Part shown: in pieces, positions 35,261 through 46,301 of the stretch
How positions within the stretch are numbered: position 1 is the stretch's first letter
How the letters are laid out: the number at the start of each line of letters is the position of its first letter
Origin: Humulus lupulus
Taxonomy: Eukaryota > Streptophyta > Magnoliopsida > Rosales > Cannabaceae
Assembly (NCBI RefSeq): GCF_963169125.1
Contig: NC_084798.1
Span: forward strand, 196,597,481 to 196,661,480
Direction: 5' to 3'
Length of the DNA stretch: 64,000 nt
Translations under genes and position numbers: made by a program
Notes under the pieces: generated by a model
Told to the model about the DNA's origin: nothing
The model's database searches: none
Seen by the model: the letters and a program-made list of their open reading frames with translations, nothing else

Positions 35261-38200
35261 ATGGTGACCACTCGATCCAAACATGGCAACGAGACAGAAC
35301 AACATGATGGGCAGGATGCCCACCATGTTGCCCTCCCTGATGAGCAAATTCCTGAAGTCCAGCAGAGGCCAGGGAAGCAGCCGGCGGGCCAAGACGACAC
35401 TGGTAGTTCAGTGCCCCGGCCGCCTAATCCGAATCCATGTTATTACACTGCGGTGGAGATGGAGAATGCTCAGCTGAGGAGCCAGTTAGCAGCAGCTGGT
35501 CAGCAAATCCAGGATATTCTGAGCCGACTACCCCCTCTCACAACCAACGGTAGCGTTGGAGAGAGGCAAGGCGAGGCTCCTAAGTCTCGCCGGAGTAATC
35601 GATCCAGGCATAGCCGTTCGGGTAGACTTCCTGCAGCCAACTCCACCCCTTCATCACACCATCAAGAGGCGAACTTCAGGGAAATGCCTCGGACCAAACA
35701 GCAGCAGTACAGCCGTTCGGTTAGGACGTCAACCCCTAGCTCTCAGCCTTCCTCGAGGACGCCCAGAAGAGATCGAGGAAATTCCCAAAGAAGGGCCGAG
35801 GAGATCCGGAGACGTCAGCCCATCCCCGAAGAACGTCCAGTTCCTTGTCCAGCTCGCCCAGCGCGAAACCAGCAAGCTGGCAGGGCCGAGAGGCCCCCAC
35901 CAAATTTAGTCCGACCAGACGGTACCAGGATCGCCTCCCCGGTCAGGCATCCTCCTTCTCCCATCAGATATCCGTCTCCTCAGCCCGTCAGAGACATCCC
36001 GACCTACGGAAATAGTAGAAGAGACCCGCCATCAGCCGGGCCCTCCCGGCGCAGCAGGATGCCGGGGGAGGGATCAGGTCGGAGCCGCCAAAGACGCACC
36101 CCGAGCCTGTCCAGCAGGAGTCACTGGACCGGTAGTACACGGAGTGATCTCTCGGGAGGAGACCTGCGCCAGCGACTAAGTTCAGCACAAAGTCACCATA
36201 CTACCCAGGGAGGCGACCTTCGAGATCGCCTCAACTCTCACAGAGAGGATCGAGTTAGGGATGGTAGCCAGGCCCGCTCAGTTGGGGTCCGATTCGAAGT
36301 ACGTAACGGCGGGAATGCCCCAAATGACCTATCTCAAGATAGGAGGGGCAACAACCCGCCTAATATGTACAACGGGTCCGGAGCTGTTGAACAGCCCCGG
36401 AATAACCCAGGATCTCAGGACAAAACCCTAGAGCGCTTAACTCAGATGGAGGAGCTGATGAAGAAGCTCCTATCGGAAAAGGAAAAAGACAAATATGATT
36501 CAGGGGATGAGATGGAACTCTTCGCCCCCAATATAGCAGCAACGGCATACCCTTCTGGCTTTCGTATGCCCCACTTGTCAAAGTTCAACGGGGATGGAGA
36601 CCCGTCTGACCACTTAGGGATGTTCAACACCCTAATGATGGCCCATAACATCGGACCGGAGCTTCGTTGCTTGATCTTTCCTTCCACCCTAACTGGACCT
36701 GGCAGGCAGTGGTTCAAGCAAAGTAAAAGGCAGTCAATCAGCTCCTGGAAGACCTTTTCGGCTGACTTCAAGAGGGCATTCCACGCCTCTCAGGCCGCCC
36801 GAGTCCAGGCCGACTCCCTAGCTAATGTGAGACAGCAACCTGGTGAGACGCTGAAAGCCTACTTGAGCAGATTTGCAAATGTCGCTGCTCGAGCCAGAGA
36901 CGCTGACGACAGCTCCAAACTCATGGCCATGAGGACCGGGATCCTAGTCGGCGGAGATCTGTGGAAGGATATTCAAAGGAGGGGGGTCAGTTTGGTTAGT
37001 GAATTCCTTAACAGAGCCCAAGAGTGGATAAACTTGGAAGAAGCGGAAGCTTCAGCCGCAGGGACCAGCCAGGTCCCCGAAAAGCCCGCTGGGACGGGAA
37101 CAGAGATCGTAGTGGCGACTCCCGATGTCGCGCAGAATAACCAGCCCGGTGGCGGCAAAAGAAAAGGAAATGGTGAAAACAGCCAGCACGGTCAAAAGAA
37201 GAATAAGTCTGTGGATAAATTCAAGCCCGTGTTCACAACATATACCGAACTCACCCAGACCAGGGAAAATATTTTCCTGGCCAACGCTACTCGAGTCCCC
37301 TGGAGGAGGCCGGAGCCATTAAAACACCCTAAGGGAAAGAGAGACGCTTCCAAATTCTGCCGTTTTCATAACGACGTCGGGCACAATACCAACGACTGCA
37401 GGCACCTCAAAGATGAAATCGAGACTCTAATCCGAGCAGGTCCATTGGCGCAATACTCGCGAAACAGGGTCCCGGCAAGTCGACCCGCTCCGAAGGTCCC
37501 AGCCAATCAGCCCGGACCTCGGGTAGATCAGGATGTCCTTCCCCCCGCGGTCGAGGGGGAGATCTCCACCATCTCTGGAGGACCACACATGGCTGGCACG
37601 AGTAGAGGCGCCCAGAAGAGGTATGTGAATGAGTTGAAGGCCCACAATGGAGCGGAGTTCGTCCCGGAACAGCGTCAATCAAAACAACAAAGATTAGAGA
37701 AACAACCGATTATCTTCGCGGAGGAAGACGCAAGCCATGTCCAATTCCCTCATAACGATCCCTTGGTCGTAGCAGCCCAGCTCGCCAACCGGAGAGTAAG
37801 GAGAGTGTTAGTGGACAATGGGAGCTCGGTGAACCTCCTATTCCGGTCCACCTTAGAAAAAATGGGTCTGACCGTCTCCGAGCTGAAGGCAACCTCGATG
37901 ATGCTGTATGGTTTTTCAGGAGAAGGATCAACAGCGATAGGGACGATTGAGCTGGTGATCACCCTAGGAGACGAGTCCCGAACAGTGTCCAAACTACTCG
38001 AATTCGTAGTCATTGACTGCTCCGTTGCTTACAACGCCATTTTGGGCCGACCTACGCTCATTGCTTTCGAGGCTATCACTTCCGTCCGGCACCTCGCCAT
38101 GAAATTTCCTATTTCGACAGGGATCTGCACTATCAAGGGCGATCAGCTCGCTGCCAGGGAATGCTACAGCATTTCCATGAAGGGAAAATCTAAACCCGGG

Positions 38201-41200
38201 CAGGTGACGATGGCCGTTCAGGACGAAGAGGAATCTCGGGGACCCAAGGCGACTCCCGAGATTGAAAAACCTCAGATTTCCGAAGGCGAAAAGCTCACCC
38301 TAAGCGAGGACATTGACCCCCGAGTAGGCGAGGACAGGTCCGAGCTCCAAGCTATTGAAGAGCTCGAGGAGGTAAGCATCGATGAGCAAAACCCGTCACG
38401 GACGGTTAAGCTCGGAAAGAACCTCTGCGATAGAAGAAAGGCGGAGCTAACTACGTTTTTGAAGAAGAACCTGGACATATTCGCATGGTCGCACGAGGAC
38501 ATGATAGGGATCAGTCCGAGCGTAATCATGCACACGCTCCACCTAGACAAAAGCGTCCCTGCCAAGTCTCAAAAGCAGAGGCGTTTAGGGACAACCCGAG
38601 CCGAAGCCCTTGAAGAAGAAGTGGCCCGGCTCAAAAAGTGTGGCTTTATCCGCGAAGCCAAATTTCCCATTTGGGTTGCCAATCCCGTGTTAGTTCCAAA
38701 GCCCAATGGGAAGTGGCGGACCTGTATCGACTTTTCCGACCTGAATAAAGCTTGCCCCAAGGATTGTTTTCCATTACCGAGGATTGATCAACTAGTGGAT
38801 GCCACGGCGGGGCACGAGCTCATGTCCTTCATGGACGCGTACTCAGGCTACAATCAGATCGCGATGAATCCAGCAGACCAGGAACATACCAGCTTCATGA
38901 CCCCGACTAATGTCTATTGCTATAAGGTCATGCCGTTCGGTCTTCAGAATGTCGGGGCTACCTACCAAAGGCTGGTAAATAGAATGTTCGCGGACCAGAT
39001 CGGGAAAAACATGGAAGTGTACGTTGATGATATGCTTGTCAAGTCAAAGATTGCCAGCAACCACGTCGCCGATCTGGAAGAATGCTTTAACATACTGCGA
39101 GAATATGGCATGAGGCTCAATCCTCAGAAGTGCACTTTCGGTGTCACATCGGGGAAATTCTTGGGTTTCATAGTCAATACCCGAGGAATCGAGGCAAACC
39201 CCGACAAGATCAAGTCACTGCTCGAGCTTCCTTCCCCCCGGTCGCGGAAAGATGTCCAAGGCCTCACAGGAAGAGTGGCAGCACTGAACCGGTTCATTTC
39301 CAAATCGACCGATAAGTGCTTGCCCTTCTACAACCTGCTCCGGGGAAACAAGAAGTTCGAATGGACAGTAGAATGCGAAAGCGCATTCCTCGACCTAAAA
39401 GCGCACCTGGCTGAACCGCCTGTGCTATCAAAGCCCAAGGTAGGAGAACCTCTTTTCCTCTACATGGCCGTAACTGAGGACGCAGCTAGTGCCGTTCTGG
39501 TGCGAGAAGAGGACCAGGCTCAGAAACCGGTTTATTACATCAGCAAGAGACTCCTCGGAGCTGAGTCAAGGTACCCATTGATGGAAAAACTGGCGTTCTG
39601 CCTAATTACGGCCTCGCGAAAACTCAGGTCATACTTCCAGTCCCACTCTGTACACGTCATGACCGATCAGCCTCTAAGGCAAGTTTTGCAAAAGCCTGAA
39701 GCCTCGGGACGCTTGCTAAAGTGGGCGGTCGAACTCAGTCAGTTCGAGATTTTCTATACTCCCCGAACTACCATAAAAAGTCAAGCCTTGGCTGACTTCG
39801 TGGCAGAATGCGCGGGATTCCATGAGATTCCATCAGAAGACTCACCTCAGGTCGCCTCCTCAAGTTCATCGTGGAAGATCTTCGTTGATGGCTCATCTAA
39901 CGAGAACGGCTCCGGGGCCGGAATCATTCTGATATCCCCAGAGGGGCATAGATTCCACTCGGCGCTAAGGTTTGGGTTCAAGGCATCTAACAACGAGGCA
40001 GAGTACGAGGCCTTGTTAGCTGGACTTAGGATAGCTAGCGAGCTAAAGGCGAGCTCTGTCCAATGCTTCAGCGACTCCCAGCTCGTGGTGAATCAGGTTC
40101 TAGGCGAGTATCAGGCGCGGGGTCCCAAGATGGCCGCCTATTTGGCAAAGGTAAAGTCCGAATTGTCTGCGTTTGGGCGAGGGTCGATCGAACAGATACC
40201 TCGGGAGCAGAACGCCAACGCAGATGCTCTCGCCAAGCTCGCCACCTCGGGAGAGACAGAAACCCTGGGGTTGGTGCCAGTTGAGTTCTTGAAGAAACCT
40301 AGCATAGACGGAGGTCAGGCAGATATTGAAATGATTGACATCAGGCCGACCTGGATGACTCCCATTATTGAGTACCTCGTCGAGGGCAAGTTACCCGAAG
40401 GGCGCAACGACGCACGACGAGTCCTTTATCAAGCTCCGAGGTATACGCTAGTCGAGGGGATGCTGTACCGACGTGGGCATTCATTACCTCTCCTCCGGTG
40501 CGTTCTTCCAAGCGAAGCGAAGGCCATCCTGCAAGAAGTTCATGATGGATTCTGCGGAGATCACACTGGGGGGCAAAGCCTGGCCTTGAAGATCCTCCGG
40601 CAAGGTTATTACTGGCCGACTCTGTCCAAAGACTCGATCTCATATGTAAAAAAGTGCGACAAGTGTCAGCGGTTCGCTGCGGTTGCCCGAGCTCCTCCGA
40701 CCGAGCTAAAAATGATTTCATCTCCCTGGCCATTTGCCGTTTGGGGGATAGATCTAATAGGCGCCCTGCCCACCGGAAAGGGCGGGGTCAGTTACGCCGT
40801 GGTAGCCATTGACTACTTCACCAAGTGGGCCGAAGCAGAACCGTTGGCGACAATAACATCGAAAAAGGTGCTAGACTTCGTGGTTAAAAGCATCATATGT
40901 CGATTTGGCCTACCTAAAAAGATCGTCTCCGACAATGGTACTCAATTTGACAGCGATCTGTTCACCGAATTTTGCGAAAGGTACGGAATTGTGAAAAGCT
41001 TCTCGTCCGTGGCCTATCCCCAGGCGAACGGCTAGGTCGAGGCTGTCAATAAAACTCTGAAGGCGAGCCTCAAGAAGAGGCTAGATGAGGCAAAGGGGAT
41101 CTGGACAGAACAGCTCCCCCAAGTTTTGTGGGCCTATAGGACCTCACATCGGACTCCCACGGGTCACACTCCTTTCTCCCTAACCTTTGGGAGTGAAGCA

Positions 41201-41587
41201 GTCCTCCCCGTGGAGGTGAAGGTCCTGTCACATAGGGTCCAGTCCTACGACCAAGACGGGAACCACGAGCTCCTATGCCATTCCTTAGACTTAGTGGATG
41301 AAAGGCGAGAGGATTCACAACTCAAGCTCGCCCATTATCAATAGAAGATCACTCGCTACTTCAACACTAAGGTCAAAAGACGTGCCTTTGGCGTCGGTGA
41401 TTTGGTCTTGAGGAGAGTTTTCCTGGCCGGGAAGGATCCCAAAGATGGGGTTTTGGGACCAAGCTGGGAAGGACCATACCAGGTCATCGAAGTCATCAAA
41501 GAGGGAACTTATAAGTTAGCTCGACTTGGTGGAGGGGCGGTCCCGCGGACTTGGAATGCTATCCACCTAAAGAAATACTATCAATGA
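35261..41587 (+). CDS. Gag-Pol polyprotein of element 2, interrupted by two TAG codons
   Basis: ATG at 35261, 54 bp after the LTR, opens one frame of 1924 codons to TAG at 41033-41035. The same frame continues past a second TAG (41342-41344) to TGA at 41585-41587. Order by residue: Arg/Ser-rich N-terminus; Gag core about 437-560; zinc knuckle C-x2-H-x4-H-x4-C about 700; protease LVDNGSS with Asp about 852; RT with YVDD about 1254; Ty3-type RNase H with a degenerate first Asp; second RNase H with FVDGSSNENGSGAG (Asp about 1543), NNEAEYEAL, SDSQLVVNQ and ADALAKLA; integrase with HHCC finger about 1759-1806, WGIDLIG and SDNGTQFD. The first TAG falls one codon before the VEAVNK block that carries the catalytic Glu. 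Both TAGs stand where Gln codons are expected (CAG to TAG). Confidence 0.95.
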
Positions 41588-41789
41588 TCCGTTTGTAAGG
41601 CCTAGAAGGTCACCTTCCATGTATAAATAAAAATCAAATGTTTCTCTTTATTTGCAAGTGTAATTTTAAAGTAACCACGAAAGACCCTTTCCCAGTTACT
41701 TGGGGGGCATATGGTACCTGGATATAACCAGGTCTCCTTAACGACTTAGGTGTTAATTTTTATCTATGGATAAGAGTTATCACAAACTA
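41588..41789. other. Spacer after pol of element 2
   Basis: Contains AATAAAAA near 41626, a possible polyadenylation signal, and a TTGGGGGGCATATGG purine-rich word near 41699 that resembles an internal copy of the polypurine tract. No coding was seen. Confidence 0.45.
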
Positions 41790-42505
41790 AGTCCTATCCT
41801 GGTTTTAACCAGGTCACAAAACTTAGAAGTTAACTAAAATTTGTTGACCGTGGTTCTTCATTAAAGAGCCCGGGATATGGATAAAAGTTGACGCGAACTA
41901 AGTTTTTTTTTAAATAAGTTCCTGGTTTTAACCAGGTCACAAAACTTAGAAGTTAACTAAAATTTGTTGACGTGAACTAAGTTTTTTTTAAATAAGTTCC
42001 TGGTTTTAACCAGGTCACAAAACTTAGAAGTTAACTAAAATTTGTTGACCGTGGTTCTTCATTAAAGAGCCCGGGATATGGATAAAAGTTGACGCGAACT
42101 AAGTTTTTTTTAAATAAGTTCCTGGTTTTAACCAGGTCACAAAACTTAGAAGTTAACTAAAATTTGTTGACCGTGGTTCTTCATTAAAGAGCCCGGGATA
42201 TGGATAAAAGTTGACGCGAACTAAGTTTTTTTAAATAAGTTCCTGGTTTTAACCAGGTCACAAAACCTAGAAGTTAACTAAAATTTGTTGACGCGAACTA
42301 AGTTTTTTTTAAATAAGTTCCTGGTTTTAACCAGGTCACAAAACTTAGAAGTTAACTAAAATTTGTTGACCGTGGTTCTTCATTAAAGAGCCCGGGATAT
42401 GGATAAAAGTTGACGCGAACTAAGTTTTTTTTTAAATAAGTTCCTGGTTTTAACCAGGTCATAAAACTTAGAAGTTTAACTAAAAATTTATAGATCGTGG
42501 CTCTT
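41790..42505. repeat. Hairpin-forming tandem repeat array of element 2
   Basis: Seven copies of CCTGGTTTTAACCAGG (stem CCTGGTT/AACCAGG) followed by TCACAAAACTTAGAAG. Spacings are about 126, 78, 122, 121, 78 and 123 bp, so two unit types alternate. Long units add CGTGGTTCTTCATTAAAGAG and a CCCGGG word. The array sits between the 3' ends of the converging pol and antisense genes. Confidence 0.92.
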
Positions 42506-42697
42506 CTTTAAAAGCCCGGGATATAAATAACGGTTAACCCGAACTAAGTTCATAAAAACAAAGGGATGAATTGTAGCCAAATGCATAAAAATATATGTTA
42601 AAATTGCTGAGAAAATTGTCTCGAGGTGGAAACACCTCATAAAAAAAAATGTTTACAATAGAAAGTAAGAGTTCAAAATACTTAAAAGAGAAGTATC

Positions 42698-45319
42698 CTA
42701 AGCCCCATCAGTTGGCCCTTTGGAGGTCGCGGTCTCGTCCTGCTCCGCCGCGGCGGAGGCCTCTCCAGTCTCAGAGGGAGGTACCTCTTTATTTAGGCGG
42801 GCTTGGAGCTTCGGTAGCAAGAATGCCCAGAGGTCCGGCGGCATGAAAGAAAAGTCCGCATCTGGATTATGGGCCCAGCAGTGATAGAACAGGTCCTGCA
42901 TGGACTGCTCCGAGACGGCTCGCTCGGCTTCCAAGGCGGCCTGGCCCTCGGTTTTGGCCACCTCGAGGTCTGTCCGCGATGCGGCCAGGGAGTTTTTAAG
43001 CTCTCGGTTCTCGGAGCGGATCTTCTCTAGCTCGGCTTTAGAGGCCGCCAGTGCGTCTCTCGCTTCCTGAGCCTCCTGGAGGGCGGTCTGGCGCTCAGCT
43101 TCCAAACCCTCGAGCTGGACCTTGGTCCTAGCAATGCCTCTGTATGCGGCAGCAATGCCCTGCAAGAAAGGAAGGATAAATTAACTAACTGAAAGAAAAA
43201 AAAAGGGGGGGGGGGGGCGGCGTGTGAATGTTGAAGCTCTAAAAGATGGGGCAATTTACCGTTAGGGTCATGTCCATCGAAGACTCCATAACTCGGACCG
43301 GGCTCGTTGTTTCGATGGCCCGGAGCTCCCTTTCCTTGAGATTGTAGAAATGGCTGACGGCATAGCTAGCCGACTCATACACCGTACCCCGGAATGCTTC
43401 GGGCATCTTCTCCAGAGCCCGGGGGTCGACCGGGATACGCACATCCGGGGTTGTCGCGGCCAGATTCCCGACCTCTATTACCCCGTCCTGGGTGGCTAAT
43501 GGAGATCGTTGGGGTGGCGGTGGCATGGGCCCTGTCCTGGCAGCAGGAAGGATCGCCCCCGCGACCTGGGATGGCGGGGCTTTCTCCTTCTCCTTAGCCG
43601 GGGATTTGGTGGAGGTCCCTGCCGAGCTCTTGGACTCGCGGAGCCTTTTTAACCTCGGCCCTGCTGGGGGGTTCCCACCGAAGACCACGCCCCGCAGACT
43701 ACCTCCGGGCTGAGACATCTCTTCTGCTAAGAACAAAAAACATGGTTATTACAAGGTAGCAATCATGCAGAAATAGAGAAAAGGTTTAAAGGCAATGAGT
43801 AAGCGAATACTAAGGGAGCCCTACCCCCCGAGCTGGAAGAGTCTAAGACGATTGTCTCACGAACTGGTGCAGGTTCTAGGTCCGGTTCCGACTCGGGGCT
43901 GGACTCTTCTACATACTGCCTGGTCCCCGGGGCATAGATGCCCCTCTGGAGCGCCGGCCACGTGCGTAAGTTGGTCCCATACTCCTCAAAAAGGATCGAT
44001 CTAAACGCTAGGGTGTTATCTACTACTACGGTACCCCTAGGCCGACTCTCTTGGTTGTCCAGCACGAGCTGGTCAACGCAATGGAGCAAGAGCGTGTCCA
44101 GGTCCGGATTCCTCAGGTGACGATGGACGAGCTGCCTAGGGTTGAACCTAACCAGCCGGGGGTCTGCAGTGGCCCTATCTACATTCTTAAATAAGTAAGG
44201 ATTACCTTGGCCGGAGGGACCTGCGGCTGCTCCAGATCGGACCCTCTCCTCGCCCATACCCTGGGCGACCTCCAAGGTCCTCTTCTTGTTCATCACGAGA
44301 GGGACTTCGTCACCCTCCTCCTCTTCGCCTTCGTCGTCGGCAATCCCCTTCGCGATGATCGGTCTGTTGTCGCGGGCTGGGGGAGGCCCCCGAGGCCTCT
44401 TCAAATTCAAAGTCTGATTTGGGAAAATCAGCTTACAGAATACCATCGTCTCGTCCGTCACGAGCACGCGGTAGTCTTTCTCACTGGGGGGCAAGTTCGC
44501 CAGTGTGTCGTATTGACCCCCGAGGGTCACAGACTTTTCGGTCCTCGCGTAGATGGCTGCAAGGATGGTTGAAGTCAGAGGTGGAATAAGGGAAGAGCTA
44601 AAATAAGATAACCTTTAGAAGGCGGGCTAGATCAAGGATCACTTATGAGGACGGTTGAAGTAGTGATGATCGCTGTTGCGGAACCCAGTTGACATAAAAA
44701 ACTGGTCCTTGAAGTCGTTCGGATGGCTCGGCAGCTCGATGATTGCTGCTGTACTAGGGAAGCGGGTTAAGTAATAGAACCCGTCACCTCGCCCCCGCTG
44801 GTCTGGGCTGGCTTTGAGGCAAAAGAAGTATAGAATGTCAGCAGGAGTGGGGACCTCCCACTCATGCTTTTGAAACAAATACCTCAACCCCGCCAACAGA
44901 CGGTACGAGTTAGGGGGGAGCTGAAATGGGGCCAACCCCACATAATTCAGGAAGTCAGCAAAATACTGGTCCAGGGGGAGGAAGGCCCCTGCCTTGAAGT
45001 GTTCGCTGCTCCAGGCCGCGAACGACTCGTCGAGCGGCGTGCAGCTCCGCTCACCCTCCGCAGCAGGTCGGGCAATCACTGAGGCTTTCCCCAAGGGAAT
45101 GTTGTGGGTGAAGAAGAGTTTGGTGATCTTGGCCTGCTCGGTTAACTTCGAGACGATTCTCTCCGCCTCGAAAAACGCGTCAGGGGCCACCTCGGCCTGT
45201 TTCTCCACGGCCGGGCCAAAGTGGGGAATCGGCGAGCTGGGCATCATCGCCTTTCCTTTATCTTGTTGGGAGGCCGAGCTTCCCACGTTCTTCTGGGGCA
45301 GGTTCTTCTTCGGGGCCAT
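42698..45319 (-). CDS. Spliced antisense accessory gene of element 2 (PF04195-like domain plus coiled coil)
   Basis: Coding exons on the - strand: 45319-44647, 44556-43825, 43723-43260, 43159-42698. Phases join exactly (1+2, 1+2, 0+0), giving 776 residues. Introns are 90, 101 and 100 bp; the last two are GT-AG. The first coding intron starts AT (ATAAGT, 44646-44641) where the other elements have GTAAGT. Exon 1 holds the putative gypsy-type transposon domain (GLAPFQLPPNSYRLLAGLR, DILYFFCLKAS, DGFYYLTRFP). Exon 2 is charged, with an RHLRNPDLDTLLLHCVDQL segment. Exon 3 has a Pro-rich linker and DVRIPVDPRALEKMPEAF. Exon 4 is coiled coil ending with DLFYHCWAHNPDADFSFM. The start ATG follows an AUG-free leader. 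Extra antisense ORFs are known from Tat elements; their role is not established. Confidence 0.82.
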
Positions 45320-45326
45320 CTGGTCG

Positions 45327-45820
45327 CCTATCGAACAAAAGAAAACACTTTAGAAAAGGCGACCCAAGCAGAAGGATGAAACAAATGTTAATTACACGAG
45401 CTGGGGTAAGCCTAGCCCGTGGAGAGTAGAACCACGCGGTTCAATGAACACGCGCCTAGGCCCCCAACAGATCCCAGATTACTCGGAATTCGTGTGTCAG
45501 GGGGCTCAGAGTAAAAATTTGCCTTGGGGGGAAAGTGTCAACAGGCAAAACGTGCAAAATCGCTTTTGAGGCGTATTCCCTAAGCTACCCGGTTTTGCAC
45601 CCAAAATTCCTAAAGGTCTTACCCAGAAATTGTCCCTGAAGGAGCACCATGAACCCATACTCTAAGACGGTGTCCCATGGCAGGCGTGCCCTAACCTAAG
45701 AAGGGTTGTCACCCTCTGTGTTCACGCAGCTCAGAAAACCCCTGCATGTGGCTACAGTAATATTTTTTACCTAAGCTACAATGGCATGCTTTCAAAGTGA
45801 ACAGGGTCAGAAGAACTTAC
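45327..45820 (-). other. Leader intron of the antisense gene, element 2
   Basis: Donor GTAAGT at 45820-45815 on the - strand; acceptors at TTCGATAG (exon from 45327) or CGACCAG (exon from 45319). The exon upstream, 45821 to about 46020, has no ATG on the - strand, which suits a 5' untranslated exon. Element 1 has a donor and a similar-sized intron at the same place. Confidence 0.55.
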
Positions 45821-46044
45821 AGTATATGGTTGGATGGTGAGCGAGGTTGCTGCGCTGATAGGAGCTTTGTTGGTACAGTGGCCTCCAAGGCTTTGAAGGA
45901 ACTCGTACGCTTAAGCTTCGTGAACGGAAAAGATGAGAACAGCAGAGATGAGGGTTTCGTTCTTTGGAAGGTCAGAGAAAGAAGAAGGAAATTTGGGAAT
46001 TTTTTTGAATGATAAGGTGGCCCGTGCGTGGGATGACCACCCCC

Positions 46045-46051
46045 TTTTATA
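46045..46051 (-). promoter_or_regulatory. TATA box of the antisense gene, element 2
   Basis: TATAAAA on the - strand, about 225 bp upstream of the leader donor and 250 bp from the 3' LTR. On the + strand it reads CCCTTTTATACAAGGG, with flanking CCCTT and AAGGG complementary. Confidence 0.55.
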
Positions 46052-46289
46052 CAAGGGAAGGATCACGTGTAAAAGGCTCTTGGGAGACCCTCCACTCGAA
46101 ACGTGAAACGACGGCTGGACAGTAGGCTAGGCCATTTAATGCGGTTCTCGTAGAGTGTACCGTCGCCACCCACGGCGTTCCACATATCAGACGCCTGCGA
46201 AAAGAATGGAATGCGAAGGGTTGTGGGGGAAGTCTAGAAGTCCCTACTGTGGTCTCCTGTATCTGACGTCATAGACCACGAGCAGGAGC
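46052..46289. other. Spacer between antisense promoter and 3' LTR of element 2
   Basis: About 240 bp without coding. By position it is the upstream region of the antisense promoter; no specific site was recognised. Confidence 0.4.
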
Positions 46290-46301
46290 TTGGGGGGCAG
46301 A
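46290..46301 (+). other. Polypurine tract of element 2
   Basis: TTGGGGGGCAGA directly before the 3' LTR start TGTACG. Confidence 0.85.

Noticed and set aside
35988..40733. Several - strand open frames within gag-pol of element 2
   Set aside because: They are shadows of the long + strand frame, with no domain of their own and no splice or promoter support.
41033..41035. Programmed TAG readthrough to make full-length Pol
   Set aside because: The following bases do not match a known plant readthrough context, a second TAG follows at 41342, and C-to-T decay explains both; kept only as a hot-spot finding.
41790..42505. Regular repeats with spacers, CRISPR-like at first sight
   Set aside because: Plant nuclear context inside an LTR retrotransposon, units are palindromic with repeated spacers, and no cas genes exist.
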